The notes: a model not told the origin generated them from the letters alone. Counted from the first letter of the stretch, positions 8,886 to 17,589 are shown. The stretch: 48,098 nucleotides of DNA from an uncultured Clostridia bacterium (GCA_944393255.1 CALXZP010000037.1:1-48098), one strand, 5' to 3'. Numbers and translations are program-made.

Positions 8886-9799
8886 TGAAAGAAAAAACAG
8901 CGATCACTAAAACACAGATGCCGGCAGCTATAAAAGCTGTAAACAATGTATCATTCGGCAGCAAACTGCGCTCGTACATGAAAAATCCGGGCTCCTTTAT
9001 CATAATGATACTCGTGATGGCGGCGGCGCTCATAACCTTTGCAGCCCTGCTGTTCATCATCTGCTATGTACTTATCAAGGGCGTGCCGAACCTCTCACCC
9101 TCGCTGTTCGCATGGGAATACAACACGGAAAACGTTTCTATGCTTCCGTCAATAATAAATACGCTTATAATGACGGTCGTGTCTCTCGTTATCGCGATAC
9201 CGCTCGGTCTGTTCACCGCAATATATCTGGTCGAATACTCCGGCAAAAACAACAGCAGGATAGTTCAGATAATACGTCTCACAACGGAGACTCTTTCGGG
9301 CATACCGTCTATAGTATACGGTCTGTTCGGTATGCTGTTCTTCGTTACAGCGCTGCAATGGGGCTACTCTATACTCGCCGGCGCGTTCACCATGTCGATA
9401 ATGATCCTTCCGCTCATAATGAGGACTGCGGAGGAGGCGCTGCTCGCCGTTTCCGATTCCTACAGGGAGGCAAGCTACGGTCTGGGCGCGGGCAAGCTCA
9501 GGACCATATTCAAGATAGTGCTCCCCTCAGCGATGCCGGGCGTGGCGGCCGGGATAATCCTCGCTATAGGACGTATCGTAGGCGAGACAGCGGCGCTCAT
9601 GTACACCTCGGGAACCGTCGCGGAAATACCTTCAAACCTGATGTCCTCGGGACGTACTCTGGCGCTGCACATGTACGCGCTCTCAAGCGAAGGTCTCTAT
9701 GAAAACCAGGCATATGCGACGGCAGTAGTACTGCTGGTGTTCGTACTTCTGATAAACACCCTGTCGTCCTTTATAGCGCGCAGGCTGACCAAATCATAA
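8885..9799 (+). CDS. pstA: Phosphate ABC transporter permease PstA
   Basis: The second permease subunit, 304 residues with about six membrane segments after a hydrophilic N-terminus of about 40 residues. The EAA loop reads REASYGLGAGKLRTIFKIV, followed by GVAAGIILAIGRIVGETAAL. It forms the channel as a heterodimer with PstC. The ATG at 8885 shares its first base with the pstC stop and uses the ribosome site AGAAAGGAG at the pstC end. pstB follows after 21 bases. Confidence 0.95.
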   Translation: MKEKTAITKTQMPAAIKAVNNVSFGSKLRSYMKNPGSFIIMILVMAAALITFAALLFIICYVLIKGVPNLSPSLFAWEYNTENVSMLPSIINTLIMTVVSLVIAIPLGLFTAIYLVEYSGKNNSRIVQIIRLTTETLSGIPSIVYGLFGMLFFVTALQWGYSILAGAFTMSIMILPLIMRTAEEALLAVSDSYREASYGLGAGKLRTIFKIVLPSAMPGVAAGIILAIGRIVGETAALMYTSGTVAEIPSNLMSSGRTLALHMYALSSEGLYENQAYATAVVLLVFVLLINTLSSFIARRLTKS

Positions 9800-9820
9800 T
9801 TCGGAAAGGATCAACAGACC

Positions 9821-10582
9821 ATGGATAATAAGACACCAAAATTCAGTATAAAGAACATGGACTTATATTACAGTAATTTTCATGCTCTCAAAAACATAAA
9901 TATGGATATACCCGCAAACCGGATAACGGCGTTCATAGGTCCTTCCGGCTGCGGCAAATCGACGCTGCTTAAATCTCTGAACCGCATGAACGACCTGGTC
10001 GAGGGCTGCAAGATAACAGGCGATATAAAGCTCGACGGAACGGATATCTACGGTCAGATAGACGTGAACCATCTGAGGCGCAGGGTCGGGATGGTGTTCC
10101 AGAAGCCGAACCCCTTCCCCATGAGCATATACGACAACATCGCGTACGGGCCGAGAACACACGGTATCCGCTCAAAGAAGAAGCTTGACGAGATAGTGGA
10201 GACCTCGCTCCGCAACGCGGCTATATGGGATGAGGTGAAGGACCGTCTTAAAAAGAGCGCGCTTTCAATGTCCGGCGGACAGCAGCAGCGACTCTGTATA
10301 GCAAGAGCTATGGCTGTCGAGCCGGAGGTCCTGCTGATGGATGAGCCGACCTCGGCGCTCGATCCTATCTCCACATCAAAGATAGAGGACCTTGTGACCG
10401 AGCTCAAGGATAAATTCACTATAATCATGGTAACGCACAACATGCAGCAGGCAACGCGTGTTTCTGACAGAACAGCCTTCTTCCTTCTCGGAGAAGTCAT
10501 AGAATATGACAATACCGAAAAGCTGTTCAGCGTTCCGAGCGATAAGCGCACGGAAGATTATATAACAGGAAGATTTGGTTGA
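9821..10582 (+). CDS. pstB: Phosphate ABC transporter ATPase PstB
   Basis: The ATPase that drives phosphate import, 253 residues, the usual PstB length. Walker [10 protein letters not shown] spans residues 40-48. The signature is [15 protein letters not shown], Walker B is [13 protein letters not shown], and the H-loop is MVTHN. The family-specific segment [18 protein letters not shown] is present. The ATG follows GGAAAGGA after pstA. Confidence 0.97.
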   Translation: MDNKTPKFSIKNMDLYYSNFHALKNINMDIPANRITAFIGPSGCGKSTLLKSLNRMNDLVEGCKITGDIKLDGTDIYGQIDVNHLRRRVGMVFQKPNPFPMSIYDNIAYGPRTHGIRSKKKLDEIVETSLRNAAIWDEVKDRLKKSALSMSGGQQQRLCIARAMAVEPEVLLMDEPTSALDPISTSKIEDLVTELKDKFTIIMVTHNMQQATRVSDRTAFFLLGEVIEYDNTEKLFSVPSDKRTEDYITGRFG

Positions 10583-10601
10583 TCTTTCACTGTACTTACC
10601 G

Positions 10602-10620
10602 CGCCGCGCTGCAAGCGGCG
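10602..10620 (+). other. Small stem-loop between pstB and phoU
   Basis: CGCCGC (10602-10607) pairs with GCGGCG (10615-10620); a second GATCCG/CGGATC pairing lies just downstream. Without a T-run this is a weak candidate for differential expression of phoU; it could be chance. Confidence 0.3.
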
Positions 10621-10679
10621 ATATACAGATCCGTCCTTCTGCGGATCAAAATACTATTTACAGAAAGGGTATTCGGAAA

Positions 10680-11324
10680 ATGAGAAATAAATTTGACGAA
10701 CAGCTGAACCGCCTTAACTCCATGCTCAACGAGATGTGTTCATTCATCGAACAGGCTCTGAGCGGAGCGGTCACGGCGATAACAAAGAACAACAAAGAGC
10801 TTGCCAAGGAAGTTATCGATCTGAATGTCGATATACACGACAGAGAGCGCGATATCGAGTCGCTTTGCCTCAAGCTGCTTCTCCAGCAGCAGCCGGTGGC
10901 AAGGGATCTGCGCACAATATCAGCCGCGCTGAAAATGATAACCGATATGCGCCGCATAGGCACTCAGGCGGCGGATATATGCGAGATATATCTTGAATCG
11001 GAGCACAACCTGTCTGAAAATATGCCCGGGATCATCAGGGAAATGACTATAGAGACCATAGGCATGGTAAACAAGAGTATAGACGCGTTCATTAAAAAGG
11101 ATCTTACTCTCGCCTACGAGGTAGCTCAAAGCGACGCAAAGGTAGATAAGCTTTTCCTTGAGATAAAAAATATACTCATAGACTCCATCAAAACGAACAG
11201 CGACGGCAGCGACCGGTCCATAGACATACTTATGATAGCGAAATATCTCGAAAAAATCGGCGATCACGCAAACAATATTGCCGAATGGGTCGCCTTTTCA
11301 ATAACCGGCGAACACAGAGAATGA
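10680..11324 (+). CDS. phoU: Phosphate transport regulator PhoU
   Basis: A cytoplasmic three-helix-bundle duplication of 214 residues that links Pst transporter state to the PhoR/PhoP two-component system. Two PhoU repeats are visible (about 5-95 and 105-205), with family motifs AKEVIDLNVDIHDRERDIE and IAKYLEKIGDHANNIAEW. The frame opens at 10575, but ATG 10680 is chosen: AGAAAGGG precedes it by about 11 bases and the alignment with known PhoU starts there. It is the last gene of the pst operon and is followed by a strong terminator. Confidence 0.95.
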   Translation: MRNKFDEQLNRLNSMLNEMCSFIEQALSGAVTAITKNNKELAKEVIDLNVDIHDRERDIESLCLKLLLQQQPVARDLRTISAALKMITDMRRIGTQAADICEIYLESEHNLSENMPGIIREMTIETIGMVNKSIDAFIKKDLTLAYEVAQSDAKVDKLFLEIKNILIDSIKTNSDGSDRSIDILMIAKYLEKIGDHANNIAEWVAFSITGEHRE

Positions 11325-11355
11325 TCTCTTTTTCGCAAAACTCCTACATTCCTGC

Positions 11356-11384
11356 AAAAAGCACCGCTGTAAACGGTGCTTTTT
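11356..11384. terminator. Bidirectional terminator after phoU
   Basis: AAAAAGCACCG (11356-11366) pairs with CGGTGCTTTTT (11374-11384). The A and T runs make it functional in both directions, for the pst operon and for the minus-strand operon ending at 11450. Confidence 0.9.
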
Positions 11385-11449
11385 GTGTTTTGTGCAGTGC
11401 ACTTATATTTTTCCCTATCAGGTCATATACGCCGTATTCAGTCTCCGGC

Positions 11450-12598
11450 TCACTTTTTCACTATCCCGTTTTCTCTGAACAGACGGTACAGCGCGGGATC
11501 AAATCCGAATTCATCCATAAGGGCTTCCGCTTCGTTCAACACGCGCTCCCTTGTCCTGCCCGAAACATTCGCCTTAACGGCTCTTATCAGTATATTCTTC
11601 GGCGTGTGCGAGAGATCCACAAATTCCAGCAGCTGCGTTCTGTAGCCGGCATACTGCAAAAGATTTCCTCTTATCGCGTCTGTCATCAGCGCGGCCGTTC
11701 GCTCCTTCACTATCCCGTACCTCGTCAGTATGGAAAGCCTTCCGCCCTCCATCTGCGCATTCAGCTCATGCTGACAGCACGGAACGGAGAATATAAGCTC
11801 CGCTCCCCAGCTCACGGCGTTGTACAGCGCATGATCCGTAGCGGTATCGCAGGCGTGAAGGGATATGACCATATCCGGTCTTTCACTGCATTTATAGCCG
11901 TTTATATCCCCCACCTCAAAGCTCAGTTCGCTGTAGCCGTAGCGTTCCGCCGCCGCAGAGCATTCGGCTATAACGTCCTCCTTGAGATCGAGACCCGTTA
12001 TGTGCGCGTCTATATGCATTATCTCGGTCAAATAATAATACACCACAAACGTAAGGTACGATTTACCGCAGCCGAAATCTATAATATTTATACGCTTGAA
12101 GTCCCTGCTTTTTATCTCGTCGTTTATAAGCTCCAGAAACCGGTTTATCTGACGGAACTTATCGTACATCGTTCTTACGACCTTTCCGTCCTTCGTGAAT
12201 ATGCCCATATCCACAAGAGGCGGGACATCGCTCCCCTCCTCGATGATATAGCGCTTTTTCCTGTCATGCCCGGTATTCACGGCAGCCGGAGCCGCGCAGC
12301 CCTTCTTTTTATATGATACATGTCCCTTTTTTGAAACGAGTATTATATGCTCCGTTCCCTGCGACCACGCGTTTATCTGCTTATAGCAAGAACCGGCTTC
12401 GGTGAGCGCGGCAGCCAGACCGGCTCCCTCTATTTTTTTATGGAACGCCTGCTTGTCGGTGAACCCCTCCGACATATAGGCGTTCCCCTGCCTCGTTATG
12501 CAAAGCTTTCTGTATCCTGCGTTTTTTGACGGCTTGCTGAAAACTATCTTTTCCGGCGCGCCGTCCGCTATGCTTTTAAGTATTTCGTTGAGCTCCAT
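11450..12598 (-). CDS. SAM-dependent methyltransferase (Methyltransf_32-like)
   Basis: A cytoplasmic protein of 382 residues. The N-terminal 140 residues are a basic accessory domain. The C-terminal Rossmann methyltransferase has motif I IDFGCGKSYLTF (173-184) and the acidic SAM-ribose loop GLDLKED (202-208). The later motif SLHACDTATD is typical of the METTL25/RRNAD-type family. RNA is a plausible substrate by family, but the target is unknown. It is the last gene of the trmD-comEA run, 12 bases after comEA, so it is probably co-transcribed with tRNA-modification genes, which weakly supports an RNA role. Confidence 0.75.
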   Translation of the reverse strand: MELNEILKSIADGAPEKIVFSKPSKNAGYRKLCITRQGNAYMSEGFTDKQAFHKKIEGAGLAAALTEAGSCYKQINAWSQGTEHIILVSKKGHVSYKKKGCAAPAAVNTGHDRKKRYIIEEGSDVPPLVDMGIFTKDGKVVRTMYDKFRQINRFLELINDEIKSRDFKRINIIDFGCGKSYLTFVVYYYLTEIMHIDAHITGLDLKEDVIAECSAAAERYGYSELSFEVGDINGYKCSERPDMVISLHACDTATDHALYNAVSWGAELIFSVPCCQHELNAQMEGGRLSILTRYGIVKERTAALMTDAIRGNLLQYAGYRTQLLEFVDLSHTPKNILIRAVKANVSGRTRERVLNEAEALMDEFGFDPALYRLFRENGIVKK

Positions 12599-12610
12599 TT
12601 TTCCGTATCC

Positions 12611-13048
12611 CTATTCCACACATATCTTATCGCGTATCGCTTCCAGCTTCTTCTCGCCTATCCCGCTGACAAGAACAAGCTCTTCTACCGACTCAAAATA
12701 TCCGTTCTCCGTTCTGTAGTCGATTATCCTCTGCGCCAGACCGGGGCCTATCCCGTCGAGCTTGTCGAGCAGCTCTGCATCGGCAGTGTTTATATTTATC
12801 TTCCCGTCCTCTGTCCTCGCCGCTGTTTCCGTTTCATGCACAGCTGCCGTCTCATCCGCTTTCACCGCGGCGGCCGTCTGTTCCGGCTCCGCTTCGGAAG
12901 CTGTTTCCGGAGGCTCTGTATTGTAAAGTGTTTCCACTACAAAGCTGTCGTTATGGATGCTCTCAAAAAACAGTCCAAGCCCGAACGCCGCCGCGGCGAT
13001 AAGCAAGACCGGGATAAACTTAGACTTTCCCTTAAACCTTATCTTCAT
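12611..13048 (-). CDS. comEA: Short ComEA-like helix-hairpin-helix protein
   Basis: A membrane-anchored DNA-binding protein of 145 residues. A transmembrane helix spans about 12-28, followed by an acidic, Ala/Glu/Thr-rich linker (about 33-78). The C-terminal region has two helix-hairpin-helix motifs (NINTADAELLDKLDGIGPGLAQ; VSGIGEKKLEAIRDKI). In competent Firmicutes ComEA captures DNA at the surface. Here the SLBB-type domain usually found between anchor and HhH is replaced by a linker, so a role in DNA uptake is likely but not certain; no comEC or comF is in the window. Its start overlaps the trmD end by 17 bases. Confidence 0.8.
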   Translation of the reverse strand: MKIRFKGKSKFIPVLLIAAAAFGLGLFFESIHNDSFVVETLYNTEPPETASEAEPEQTAAAVKADETAAVHETETAARTEDGKININTADAELLDKLDGIGPGLAQRIIDYRTENGYFESVEELVLVSGIGEKKLEAIRDKICVE

Positions 13049-13778
13049 TTTCCGCCTTATACCTCTCTATAAACTCCGCGTCCCCTACCGTGAGCCACGC
13101 CTTTTCCAGCATGTCCGGCCTGTTCCTCAGCGTGGCTATAAGAGACTGCTCATGCTTCCACCTGTCTATCATCTCATGGTTTCCGGACATGAGTACATCG
13201 GGCACCTTTTTCCCATGCCATTCGTACGGACGTGTATACTGCGGATGCTCCAGCAGCCCCTGAAAATGCGATTCGTTCTGGTAAGACCCGCTCCCCGCAA
13301 GAACTCCCGGTATCAGCCTCGCGACCGTATCTATGACCGCCATTGCCGGAATTTCTCCGCCCGTGAGCACGAAATCGCCTATAGATATCTCCGCGTCGGC
13401 AATCTCGTCAAGTACGCGCTGATCCACGCCCTCATAATGTCCGCACAGTATTACCATATGGTCGAGCTTCGCAAGGGATACGGCCGTATCCTGCGTGAAC
13501 ACGCTGCCCCGCGGCGACATGTACACCGTATACGGCTTATAGCTCAGCCCCTCCGCAACGCTCATATACGCACTGTAGACCGGCTCCGGCGACATCAGCA
13601 TCCCTCCGCCGCCGCTGTAGGGATAGTCGTCCACTTTCCTGTGCTTGTTTTTCGTATAGTCCCTTATATCGATAAAATTCAGCTCTACCAGCCCTGCCGC
13701 TCTCGCCCTGCCTATTATCGAGCTTCCGAGCACTGCCTCAAGCATTTCCGGGAACAGAGTAAGAACATCAAACCTCAT
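13032..13778 (-). CDS. trmD: tRNA (guanine37-N1)-methyltransferase
   Basis: A SPOUT methyltransferase of 248 residues that makes m1G37 in tRNAs and prevents frameshifting. The N-terminus MRFDVLTLFPEM is canonical. The SAM-binding knot shows in PYSGGGGMLMSPEPV, ILCGHYEGVDQR and ISIGDFVLTGGEIPAM. It starts within the 3' end of rimM (11-base overlap) and ends within comEA, so the three genes are translationally coupled. Confidence 0.97.
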   Translation of the reverse strand: MRFDVLTLFPEMLEAVLGSSIIGRARAAGLVELNFIDIRDYTKNKHRKVDDYPYSGGGGMLMSPEPVYSAYMSVAEGLSYKPYTVYMSPRGSVFTQDTAVSLAKLDHMVILCGHYEGVDQRVLDEIADAEISIGDFVLTGGEIPAMAVIDTVARLIPGVLAGSGSYQNESHFQGLLEHPQYTRPYEWHGKKVPDVLMSGNHEMIDRWKHEQSLIATLRNRPDMLEKAWLTVGDAEFIERYKAENEDKV

Positions 13779-14286
13779 CTTCCAGCCCTTCCATGAGACG
13801 GACAGTCACCCTGCCTCCGTCTATATCGACGTCCCTGACCACATCGTCTATCACGGGTATAAGCAAATTCTTTTTGCCCTCCCGCTTAACATCGTAAATA
13901 TCGTTCGCCCCGGTATTGAACACGTCGGCTATAACGCCTATCTCTTCGCCGTCCTCCTTGACTACCCTCAGACCTATCAGATCTACTATATAATACGTGC
14001 CCTCCGGCAGCTCGCCCAGCTCGCTGCGCTCAGCGAAGAGGATACAGTTTTTGAAACGCTCCACTTCGTTTATATCCCCGTATTCCTCGAATTTCACTAT
14101 AAGATTATTCTTCTGATACCGCACCTTTTCCACCGTCAGCTTTTTCAATTCGGATCTTGTTTTCATATAAACGGTATTGAGGACTTCAAAATCCTCCGGA
14201 CTGTCCATCCACGCCACGACCTTAACATCGCCGCGCAGACCGTGCGTATTGACTATCTTTCCGACCTCTATCAAATCATTATTCAT
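13768..14286 (-). CDS. rimM: 16S rRNA processing protein RimM
   Basis: A 172-residue maturation factor for the 30S head. The N-terminal RimM beta-barrel starts LIEVGKIVNTHGLRGDVKV, and a PRC-barrel follows (TYYIVDLIGLRVV to LIPVIDDVVRDVDID). The frame extends to 14340, but ATG 14286 is chosen for the GGAGGA at 14298-14303 and the canonical N-terminus. It is separated from khpA by about 280 bases containing a structured element and a terminator, so it may have its own transcript start. Confidence 0.95.
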   Translation of the reverse strand: MNNDLIEVGKIVNTHGLRGDVKVVAWMDSPEDFEVLNTVYMKTRSELKKLTVEKVRYQKNNLIVKFEEYGDINEVERFKNCILFAERSELGELPEGTYYIVDLIGLRVVKEDGEEIGVIADVFNTGANDIYDVKREGKKNLLIPVIDDVVRDVDIDGGRVTVRLMEGLEDEV

Positions 14287-14343
14287 TGCTATCCCATTCC
14301 TCCGATGTCCTGCCGGACCGAATTTTTCATATATAATCAAAAT

Positions 14344-14367
14344 GGCTGTCCTAATAAAAGAACAGCC
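14344..14367 (-). terminator. Intrinsic terminator upstream of rimM
   Basis: On the minus strand GGCTGTTC (14367-14360) pairs with GGACAGCC (14351-14344) around a T/A-rich loop and is followed by ATTTTGATT. It would end transcripts from ylxM-ffh-rpsP-khpA or act as an attenuator for rimM-trmD. Confidence 0.65.
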
Positions 14368-14387
14368 TTTACATTACGTCGTATAAT

Positions 14388-14550
14388 CCGGTTTGACCCG
14401 GAGCAGCGCTCCGTCATCAAGCCCGTTTGAAACGGAGCTCTAAAACGCTGCAGCCTGCAAAGGGAGCGTTTGCTCCTCAGCGCTCAGGGAATACCATAGC
14501 TTCCGCTGAGCTCATGAACCGCGCCCGCCGCCTAAAAGGCGGGGGAACGT
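14388..14550 (-). ncRNA. Unidentified structured element between khpA and rimM
   Basis: Several strong stems fill this gap: CCGCC/GGCGG (14528-14532 with 14538-14542), GCTCAG-GGAA/TTCC-CTGAGC (14482-14491 with 14501-14511), GGAGC/GCTCC (14463-14467 with 14472-14476), GCTCCGT/ACGGAGC (14408-14414 with 14432-14438), and CCGG/CCGG (14388-14391 with 14398-14401). It is followed by the terminator at 14344-14367. It matches no riboswitch, tmRNA, RNase P or SRP RNA core that I recognise. It could be a 3'-UTR-derived RNA, a leader of rimM-trmD or a repeat family. Confidence 0.4.
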
Positions 14551-14564
14551 CTTTGCTTCAAAAA

Positions 14565-14795
14565 TTATACGATATCTACCGAAACCTTCTTGTTTTCACG
14601 GCTTGCCGCAGCTTTGACAACAGTTCGCAGCGCTTTCGCGATCCTGCCCTGTTTTCCGATCACCTTGCCCATATCGCTTTCCGCGACCCTAAGCTCAAGA
14701 GTGACCGTACTGTCCTCGTTGTCAACCTCTGTAATATTGACCTGGTCCGGATTATCAACGAGCGCTTTGGCGATGATCTCTAAAACTTCTTTCAT
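14565..14795 (-). CDS. khpA: KH-domain RNA-binding protein KhpA
   Basis: A single KH domain of 76 residues with the RNA-binding GxxG loop as GKQG in MGKVIGKQGRIAKALR. KhpA pairs with KhpB/Jag and binds many transcripts in Firmicutes, affecting cell division and elongation. The frame opens at 14882, but ATG 14795 follows a GGAGGGCAGGA site and matches the family length. It lies 14 bases after rpsP, the conserved neighbour. Confidence 0.93.
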   Translation of the reverse strand: MKEVLEIIAKALVDNPDQVNITEVDNEDSTVTLELRVAESDMGKVIGKQGRIAKALRTVVKAAASRENKKVSVDIV

Positions 14796-14809
14796 CTTCC
14801 TGCCCTCCA

Positions 14810-15055
14810 TTAGTCGATAATATTGGATTTCTTCAGAAGAGCCTTTACAGTATCTGTAGGCTGAGCACCGTTTCCGAGCCACTTCTTAGCAGCCTCAGCG
14901 TCGATCTTGATAGTCGAGGGGTTTGTGAGCGGATCATAAGTGCCGATCTCTTCGATGAACTTACCGTTTCTCGCCGCTCTTGAATCCGCAACGATAACTC
15001 TGTAAAACGGAGCCTTCTTTGCACCCATTCTTCTCAATCTTATTTTTACTGCCAT
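14810..15055 (-). CDS. rpsP: 30S ribosomal protein S16
   Basis: An 81-residue ribosomal protein beginning [19 protein letters not shown], with the conserved [19 protein letters not shown]. The start is ATG 15055 behind a perfect AGGAGGTGA site; the upstream extension to 15112 is dropped. It sits between ffh and khpA in the classical order. Confidence 0.97.
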   Translation of the reverse strand: MAVKIRLRRMGAKKAPFYRVIVADSRAARNGKFIEEIGTYDPLTNPSTIKIDAEAAKKWLGNGAQPTDTVKALLKKSNIID

Positions 15056-15130
15056 GTTTTTCACCTCCTGCAAGCTTTTATTCGGCTTAACGCCTATATT
15101 TAAAATATACAATTGATATATTAAATACCG

Positions 15131-16477
15131 TTATCTCTTTTTGCCCTTTCTGAGCCGCTTCAGCATCCTCTGCTGTCTGCCGCCCGAGAGCTGTTTCATT
15201 ACCTTCTGCATTTCCGCGAACTGCTTGAGCAGCTGGTTTACATCCTGCACTCTCGTACCGCTGCCCTTTGCTATACGTATTTTTCTGTTCGCACCGATGA
15301 TCTTCGGATTGCGGCGTTCCTCAGTCGTCATGGACTGGATTATAGCCTCGATATGCACCATTCTTTTTGCATTCTCCTCCGTGTCCACCTGGTCGAGCAT
15401 TTTTTTATCTATGCCGGGCATCATACCCAGTATCTGCGAAAATGAACCGAGCTTTTTTATCTGGCTGAGCTGTTCCAGAAAATCATCGAGATCGAACTGC
15501 GATCTCCTTATCTTCTGCTCAAGCTCCGCCGCCTTCTTCTCATCGAATTCAGCCTGCGCCTTGTCCACAAGCGACAGTATGTCGCCCATGCCGAGGATAC
15601 GCGAAGCCATCCTGTCCGGATGGAACTGCTCAAGATCGCCGAGCTTTTCACCTACCGAAGCGAACTTTATCGGCTTGCCCGTCACCTGCTTTACCGAAAG
15701 CGCCGCTCCGCCGCGCGTGTCGCCGTCGAGCTTTGACAGGATAACGCCCGTAAGCTCAAGCTGCTCGTTGAACGTCTTTGCAACGTTTACCGCGTCCTGT
15801 CCGGTCATAGCGTCCACAACGAGAAGTATCTCCGTCGGCGCTACCTCCGCCCTTATATCCGCAAGCTCCTGCATCAGCTGCTCGTCTATATGCAGCCGTC
15901 CCGCAGTATCGAGGATGACCGGATCGTTCCCGTGCACCGCCGCATGCTTTACCGCTTCCTTTGCTATCGTGACCGGGCTTACGTCCGTTCCCATTGAGAA
16001 TACAGGCTTGTCTATCTGCTTTCCCAATACCTCCAGCTGCTTAACAGCCGCCGGACGGTAAACGTCGCAGGCCGCCATCAGCGGCCGTCTGCCCTGTTTC
16101 GAGAGATACAGCGCAAGCTTCGCCGCAGCCGTGGTCTTGCCGGCGCCCTGCAGACCGCAAAGCATTATGACCGTAGGCGGTTTTTTTGCAAATTCGAGCC
16201 TTGCCGTCTCGCCGCCTATCATCTCCGTCAGCTCGTCGTTGACTATCTTGACAAGCTGCTGCGACGGTGTGAGCGATTCGAGTATCTCAGCTCCGAGAGC
16301 CTTTTCCGAGACCTTGTTAACAAATTCCTTTACTATTTTGAAATTGACGTCAGCCTCAAGCAAAGCCAGCTTGATCTCGCGCATGGCTTCTTTTATGTCC
16401 TTTTCATTGAGCTTTCCCTTGCCCCTGAGCTTTTTAAACACTCCCTGAAGCTTATCTCCGAGACTTTCAAAAGCCAT
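15131..16477 (-). CDS. ffh: Signal recognition particle protein Ffh
   Basis: An SRP54 GTPase of 448 residues that binds signal sequences and SRP RNA. The N domain covers 1-90. The G domain has GLQGAGKTT (108-116), DTAGR and SKLDGDTRGG. The C-terminal M domain is methionine-rich and carries GSGTRVQDVNQLLKQF, the RNA-binding helix. ATG 16477 is chosen over the GTG at 16486 because AAGGGA is about 10 bases away and the family starts MAFESL. It follows ylxM in the usual order. Confidence 0.97.
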   Translation of the reverse strand: MAFESLGDKLQGVFKKLRGKGKLNEKDIKEAMREIKLALLEADVNFKIVKEFVNKVSEKALGAEILESLTPSQQLVKIVNDELTEMIGGETARLEFAKKPPTVIMLCGLQGAGKTTAAAKLALYLSKQGRRPLMAACDVYRPAAVKQLEVLGKQIDKPVFSMGTDVSPVTIAKEAVKHAAVHGNDPVILDTAGRLHIDEQLMQELADIRAEVAPTEILLVVDAMTGQDAVNVAKTFNEQLELTGVILSKLDGDTRGGAALSVKQVTGKPIKFASVGEKLGDLEQFHPDRMASRILGMGDILSLVDKAQAEFDEKKAAELEQKIRRSQFDLDDFLEQLSQIKKLGSFSQILGMMPGIDKKMLDQVDTEENAKRMVHIEAIIQSMTTEERRNPKIIGANRKIRIAKGSGTRVQDVNQLLKQFAEMQKVMKQLSGGRQQRMLKRLRKGKKR

Positions 16478-16542
16478 ACCGCACACTTCCCTTCAAAACA
16501 CGCTGCCGCGCCGTAAAATTCCAAGTCCTGAGCGGATCCTAT

Positions 16543-16878
16543 TTATATTATGCCGGATACCGTCTCTATCAAAAACAAAAGCTCCTCACACCGTTCATCC
16601 TGCGGCATGGCCTTTATTATGCCGCGCATCCTGTCCAGACCTGCGTTTATCTCGGCAAATCTTTCCGCCAAGCCGAGCTTTTCCTCAAACGCGAGCAGAT
16701 GCTTTTCGCCCTGCCTCAGAAACGCCATAACTCCCTGACGGCTTATGTCCATCTCCTCGGCTATCTCGGCAAGAGAAAGATCCTCGTTGTAATAGCCGTC
16801 CATTGCGAGCCGCTGCTTATCCGTGAGCAGTCCGCCGTAAAAGTCCAGCAGTATCCCCATTCTCAGATCCTTCGCCAC
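16543..16878 (-). CDS. ylxM: YlxM/p13-family helix-turn-helix protein
   Basis: A small protein of 111 residues with a sigma-factor region-4-like helix-turn-helix (LSLAEIAEEMDISRQGVMAFLRQGEK). The family is encoded before ffh and stimulates or modulates SRP function in streptococci. The likely start is GTG 16878 with GGAGAT upstream; an in-frame ATG at 16860 is the alternative. It is the first gene of the ylxM-ffh-rpsP-khpA transcript, with a promoter at 16923-16951. Confidence 0.92.
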   Translation of the reverse strand: MAKDLRMGILLDFYGGLLTDKQRLAMDGYYNEDLSLAEIAEEMDISRQGVMAFLRQGEKHLLAFEEKLGLAERFAEINAGLDRMRGIIKAMPQDERCEELLFLIETVSGII

Positions 16879-16922
16879 ATCACCATCTCCGTTGTGTAAA
16901 GTGCTTTTAGTTGACAGTGTTT

Positions 16923-16951
16923 ATTTTACACCATTTTATAGCGTTTGTCAA
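16923..16951 (-). promoter_or_regulatory. Sigma-A promoter of ylxM-ffh
   Basis: On the minus strand, TTGACA (16946-16951), a 17-bp spacer and TAAAAT (16923-16928), about 45 bases before the GTG at 16878. Confidence 0.7.
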
Positions 16952-16968
16952 TACCCTTATCATAAAAA

Positions 16969-17574
16969 TTAGCCCTGTTTCGCTTTGATTTTTTGTACAA
17001 TTTCGACCAAGTCGTTATGAGTCACCATCCTGTTCAGCACGTCCAGCAGCATATTCGTCGAAAGCTTTGCCGGAACGCCTATCTCCTGAGAAAGCCGTTT
17101 TCTCAGCTCCCTTGAGCCGCTCCCTCCGGAGAGACCCAGCATATACAGATCCGACTTTGTTATGCCCCCGTCCGCCGCCGCATCCTCCGCTTTGCCGTCT
17201 ATGGTGCAGCCTGCCTCTCGCAGCGCCTTTATTATGACCTCCTCGCTCATTCCCTCAACGCCCAGCAGCCCCTCTGCCGAGGCGCGGCTTTTGCGCCGCT
17301 CCGTTCCCTTTATGTCGGGCACATAAGCATGTCTGACCAGCTCCGGTCTGACCTTCTGCTTTATGAAGCTTCTTATACGCATACCCGCCGAGTCGGAGTC
17401 GGTGAGTATCACTATCCCTGTCGTTTCCGCAAGCCTCTGTATGGTCTTTACAAAACCGTCGTTGGAATATACCGCAAAGCCGTGGGTCGTAAGTATCACT
17501 CCGTCCAGAAATCCCGCAAGCTTATTTTTGTCGTATATTCCCTCAACTATTACAGCCTCTTTTATTTTATACAT
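16969..17574 (-). CDS. rnmV: RNase M5-like TOPRIM protein
   Basis: A 201-residue protein with an N-terminal TOPRIM domain: AVIVEGIYDKNKL supplies the catalytic Glu and ILTDSDSAGMRIR the DxD pair. The second half resembles the C-terminal domain of the RNase M5 family (DUF4093-like), with helical GVPAKLSTNMLLDVLNRM. RNase M5 matures 5S rRNA with L18. The usual neighbour rsmA/ksgA is absent; the gene follows the amidase gene after a hairpin, so specificity is by family only. ATG 17574 is chosen (AGAAGG upstream) over the extended frame to 17640. Confidence 0.8.
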   Translation of the reverse strand: MYKIKEAVIVEGIYDKNKLAGFLDGVILTTHGFAVYSNDGFVKTIQRLAETTGIVILTDSDSAGMRIRSFIKQKVRPELVRHAYVPDIKGTERRKSRASAEGLLGVEGMSEEVIIKALREAGCTIDGKAEDAAADGGITKSDLYMLGLSGGSGSRELRKRLSQEIGVPAKLSTNMLLDVLNRMVTHNDLVEIVQKIKAKQG

Positions 17575-17589
17575 ACTCAGACCTTCTCT

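Noticed and set aside
11285..12316. 343-codon plus-strand frame downstream of phoU
   Set aside because: It overlaps the phoU end and terminator and is antisense to the methyltransferase; no family resemblance.
14388..14438. Hammerhead-ribozyme-like CTTGATGA on the minus strand
   Set aside because: The conserved CUGAUGA and GAAA core elements are not present.
14420..14460. Minus-strand GTTTTAGAGCT followed by hairpins, reminiscent of a Cas9 crRNA repeat or tracrRNA
   Set aside because: No repeats, spacers or cas genes nearby; the match is short and probably chance.
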